Shown: piece by piece, positions 62,791 to 64,000 of the stretch
Layout of the letters: the number at the start of each line of letters is the position of its first letter
How positions within the stretch are numbered: position 1 is the stretch's first letter
DNA from: an uncultured Prevotellaceae bacterium
Lineage (GTDB): Bacteria > Bacteroidota > Bacteroidia > Bacteroidales > Bacteroidaceae
DNA: 64,000 nt
Direction: 5' to 3'
NCBI GenBank assembly: GCA_902790625.1
Contig: CADASP010000013.1
Location: forward strand, 1-64,000
Notes under the pieces: model-generated
What the model was told of the DNA's origin: nothing
Seen by the model: only the letters and a program-made list of their open reading frames with translations
Database searches by the model: none
Translations under genes and position numbers: made by a program

Positions 62791-63813
62791 ATGGGATTTT
62801 TCAGTTTCCGACAAGAGCTGGCCATCGACCTTGGCACAGCCAATACCATTATCATTAGCGACGACAAGATTGTCGTCGACGAGCCGTCGGTGGTGGCCCT
62901 CGACCGCCGCACCGACAAGATGATTGCCGTGGGCGAAGAGGCCAAGATGATGCACGAGAAGACGCACGAGAACATCCGCACCATCCGTCCGCTGCGCGAC
63001 GGCGTCATCGCCGACTTCTCGGCCTGCGAGCAGATGATGCGCGGCCTCATCAGGATGGTGCACACCGGCCGCCACTTCTTCTCGCCCACGCTGCGCATGG
63101 TCATCGGCGTGCCTTCGGGCAGCACCGAGGTGGAGATTCGTGCCGTGCGCGACTCGGCCGAGCATGCCGAGGGTCGCGATGTCTATCTGATCAAGGAGCC
63201 GATGGCCGCCGCCATCGGCATTGGCATCGACGTGATGAAGCCCGAGGGCAACATGATTGTCGACATCGGTGGTGGCACCACCGAGATTGCCGTCATATCG
63301 CTGGGCGGCATCCCCTGCAACAACAGCATCCGCATTGCCGGCGACGACCTCACTGCCGACATCCAGGAATATATGGCCCGCCAGCACAACGTGAAGGTGA
63401 GCGAGCGCATGGCCGAGCGCATCAAGATCAACGTGGGCGCCGCCCTCACCGACCTGGGCGACGAGGCCCCCGACGACTACGTGGTCTATGGCCCCAACCG
63501 CATCACGGCTCTGCCCATGGAGGTGCCCGTGTGCTATCAGGAGATAGCCCACTGTCTGGACAAGACGGTGGCGAAGATTGAGAACGCCGTGCTCTCCGCC
63601 TTGGAGAACACCCCGCCCGAGCTGTATGCCGACATTGTGAAGAACGGCATCTACCTGACGGGTGGCGGTGCCCTGCTGCGCGGTCTCGACAAGCGCCTCA
63701 CCGACAAGATCAACATCCCCTTCCGCGTGCCCGAAGACCCCCTGCACTCAGTGGCCAAGGGCGTAGGCATCGCGCTGAAGAATGTGGATCACTTCAACTT
63801 CCTGAAGAGATGA
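62791..63813 (+). CDS. mreB: Rod shape-determining actin homologue MreB
   Basis: A 340-residue protein. ELAIDLGTANTIIISDDKIV (phosphate 1), IVDIGGGTTEIAVISLGGI (phosphate 2), LIKEPMAAAIG and YLTGGGALLRGLDKRL (adenosine) are the actin-fold signatures. MreB filaments guide lateral wall synthesis with MreC, RodA and PBP2. mreC begins two bases downstream, so the operon continues past the window. Confidence 0.97.
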   Translation: MGFFSFRQELAIDLGTANTIIISDDKIVVDEPSVVALDRRTDKMIAVGEEAKMMHEKTHENIRTIRPLRDGVIADFSACEQMMRGLIRMVHTGRHFFSPTLRMVIGVPSGSTEVEIRAVRDSAEHAEGRDVYLIKEPMAAAIGIGIDVMKPEGNMIVDIGGGTTEIAVISLGGIPCNNSIRIAGDDLTADIQEYMARQHNVKVSERMAERIKINVGAALTDLGDEAPDDYVVYGPNRITALPMEVPVCYQEIAHCLDKTVAKIENAVLSALENTPPELYADIVKNGIYLTGGGALLRGLDKRLTDKINIPFRVPEDPLHSVAKGVGIALKNVDHFNFLKR

Positions 63814-63814
63814 G

Positions 63815-64000
63815 ATGCAGAATCTCCTGGCGTTTCTGACGAAATATTTCCACTGGCTGCTTTTCTTTTTGCTCGAAGTGGTCAGCTTGGTCTTGCTGTT
63901 CAGCTACAACAGTTTCCAAGGCAGTGTGTGGGTGTCGTCGGCCAACGCCGTAGCCGGCAAGGTCTACGAGTGGCAGTCGGCGGTGGAGCAGTTCTTCAGC
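63815..64000 (+). CDS. mreC: Rod shape-determining protein MreC, 3' end outside window
   Basis: The first 62 codons only. MQNLLAFLTKYFHWLLFFLL begins a short cytosolic part and one transmembrane helix (to about residue 32), followed by YNSFQGSVWVSSANAVAGKV, the start of the periplasmic region in Bacteroidetes MreC. The call rests on position directly after mreB and this topology. Confidence 0.85.
   Translation, partial: MQNLLAFLTKYFHWLLFFLLEVVSLVLLFSYNSFQGSVWVSSANAVAGKVYEWQSAVEQFFS

Overview
The window looks like a chromosomal segment of a GC-rich Bacteroidales bacterium, most likely Prevotella-like (Prevotellaceae). The evidence is the gene content (SprA, an ExbB-ExbD-ExbD-TonB-PstS-like-TPR cluster, a DUF3822-rsmD pair, CotH and LamG surface proteins with C-terminal tails ending in GRKVV) and the many Bacteroidetes-type promoters (TTTG, 19-22 bases, TAnnTTTG), usually without Shine-Dalgarno sites. 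No tRNA, rRNA, CRISPR array, transposase or prophage gene was recognised.

Layout. 0-8.2 kb: a truncated giant LamG surface protein, a small lipoprotein, a membrane-spanning beta-propeller/AraC regulator, an isolated rpsJ, and an exported protein. 9-13 kb (minus strand): class I fumarase, an M6-type exported protease, nagB. 13.2-23 kb: two PD-(D/E)XK (Rpn-like) nuclease genes, one with a 414-bp octapeptide tandem repeat, two exported proteins, a small membrane ORF-DUF3822-rsmD operon, ychF and lgt. 23-29.3 kb: pyrE, an SRPBCC protein, argH, a lipoprotein, nitroreductase, DUF2520, a KdsC-like phosphatase, maf. 29.5-32.6 kb: a compact type II restriction-modification cassette with two m5C methyltransferases and an HNH endonuclease. 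32.8-45 kb: sprA, mnmA, DUF4251, dacB and recA. 45-53 kb: a membrane protein, xylB-xylA, rodA and aspC. 53-61 kb: the Ton energisation operon, a TPR protein and a CotH protein. 62-64 kb: a short purH, mreB and the start of mreC.

How the genes work together. SprA is the outer-membrane pore of the type IX secretion system, and several exported proteins here end in tails that could be its sorting signals. ExbB/ExbD/TonB would energise TonB-dependent outer-membrane transport. RodA, MreB, MreC and DacB belong to cell-wall synthesis and shape. XylA/XylB carry xylose into the pentose phosphate pathway, and NagB feeds amino-sugar carbon into glycolysis.

The most unusual feature is the non-coding DNA. 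Many intergenic regions hold short-unit micro-repeats of at least eight families, plus two larger dispersed elements. One has perfect palindromes around a TTGGCGTTGACTTTT spacer (three full and two partial copies). The other is a 41-nt conserved, foldable element (two copies). Micro-repeats have entered coding DNA: mnmA carries about 54 repeat-derived codons, two exported proteins draw hydrophobic N-terminal segments from repeats, and purH ends in a repeat. One of the two ExbD genes appears to have lost its transmembrane helix by an in-frame deletion.
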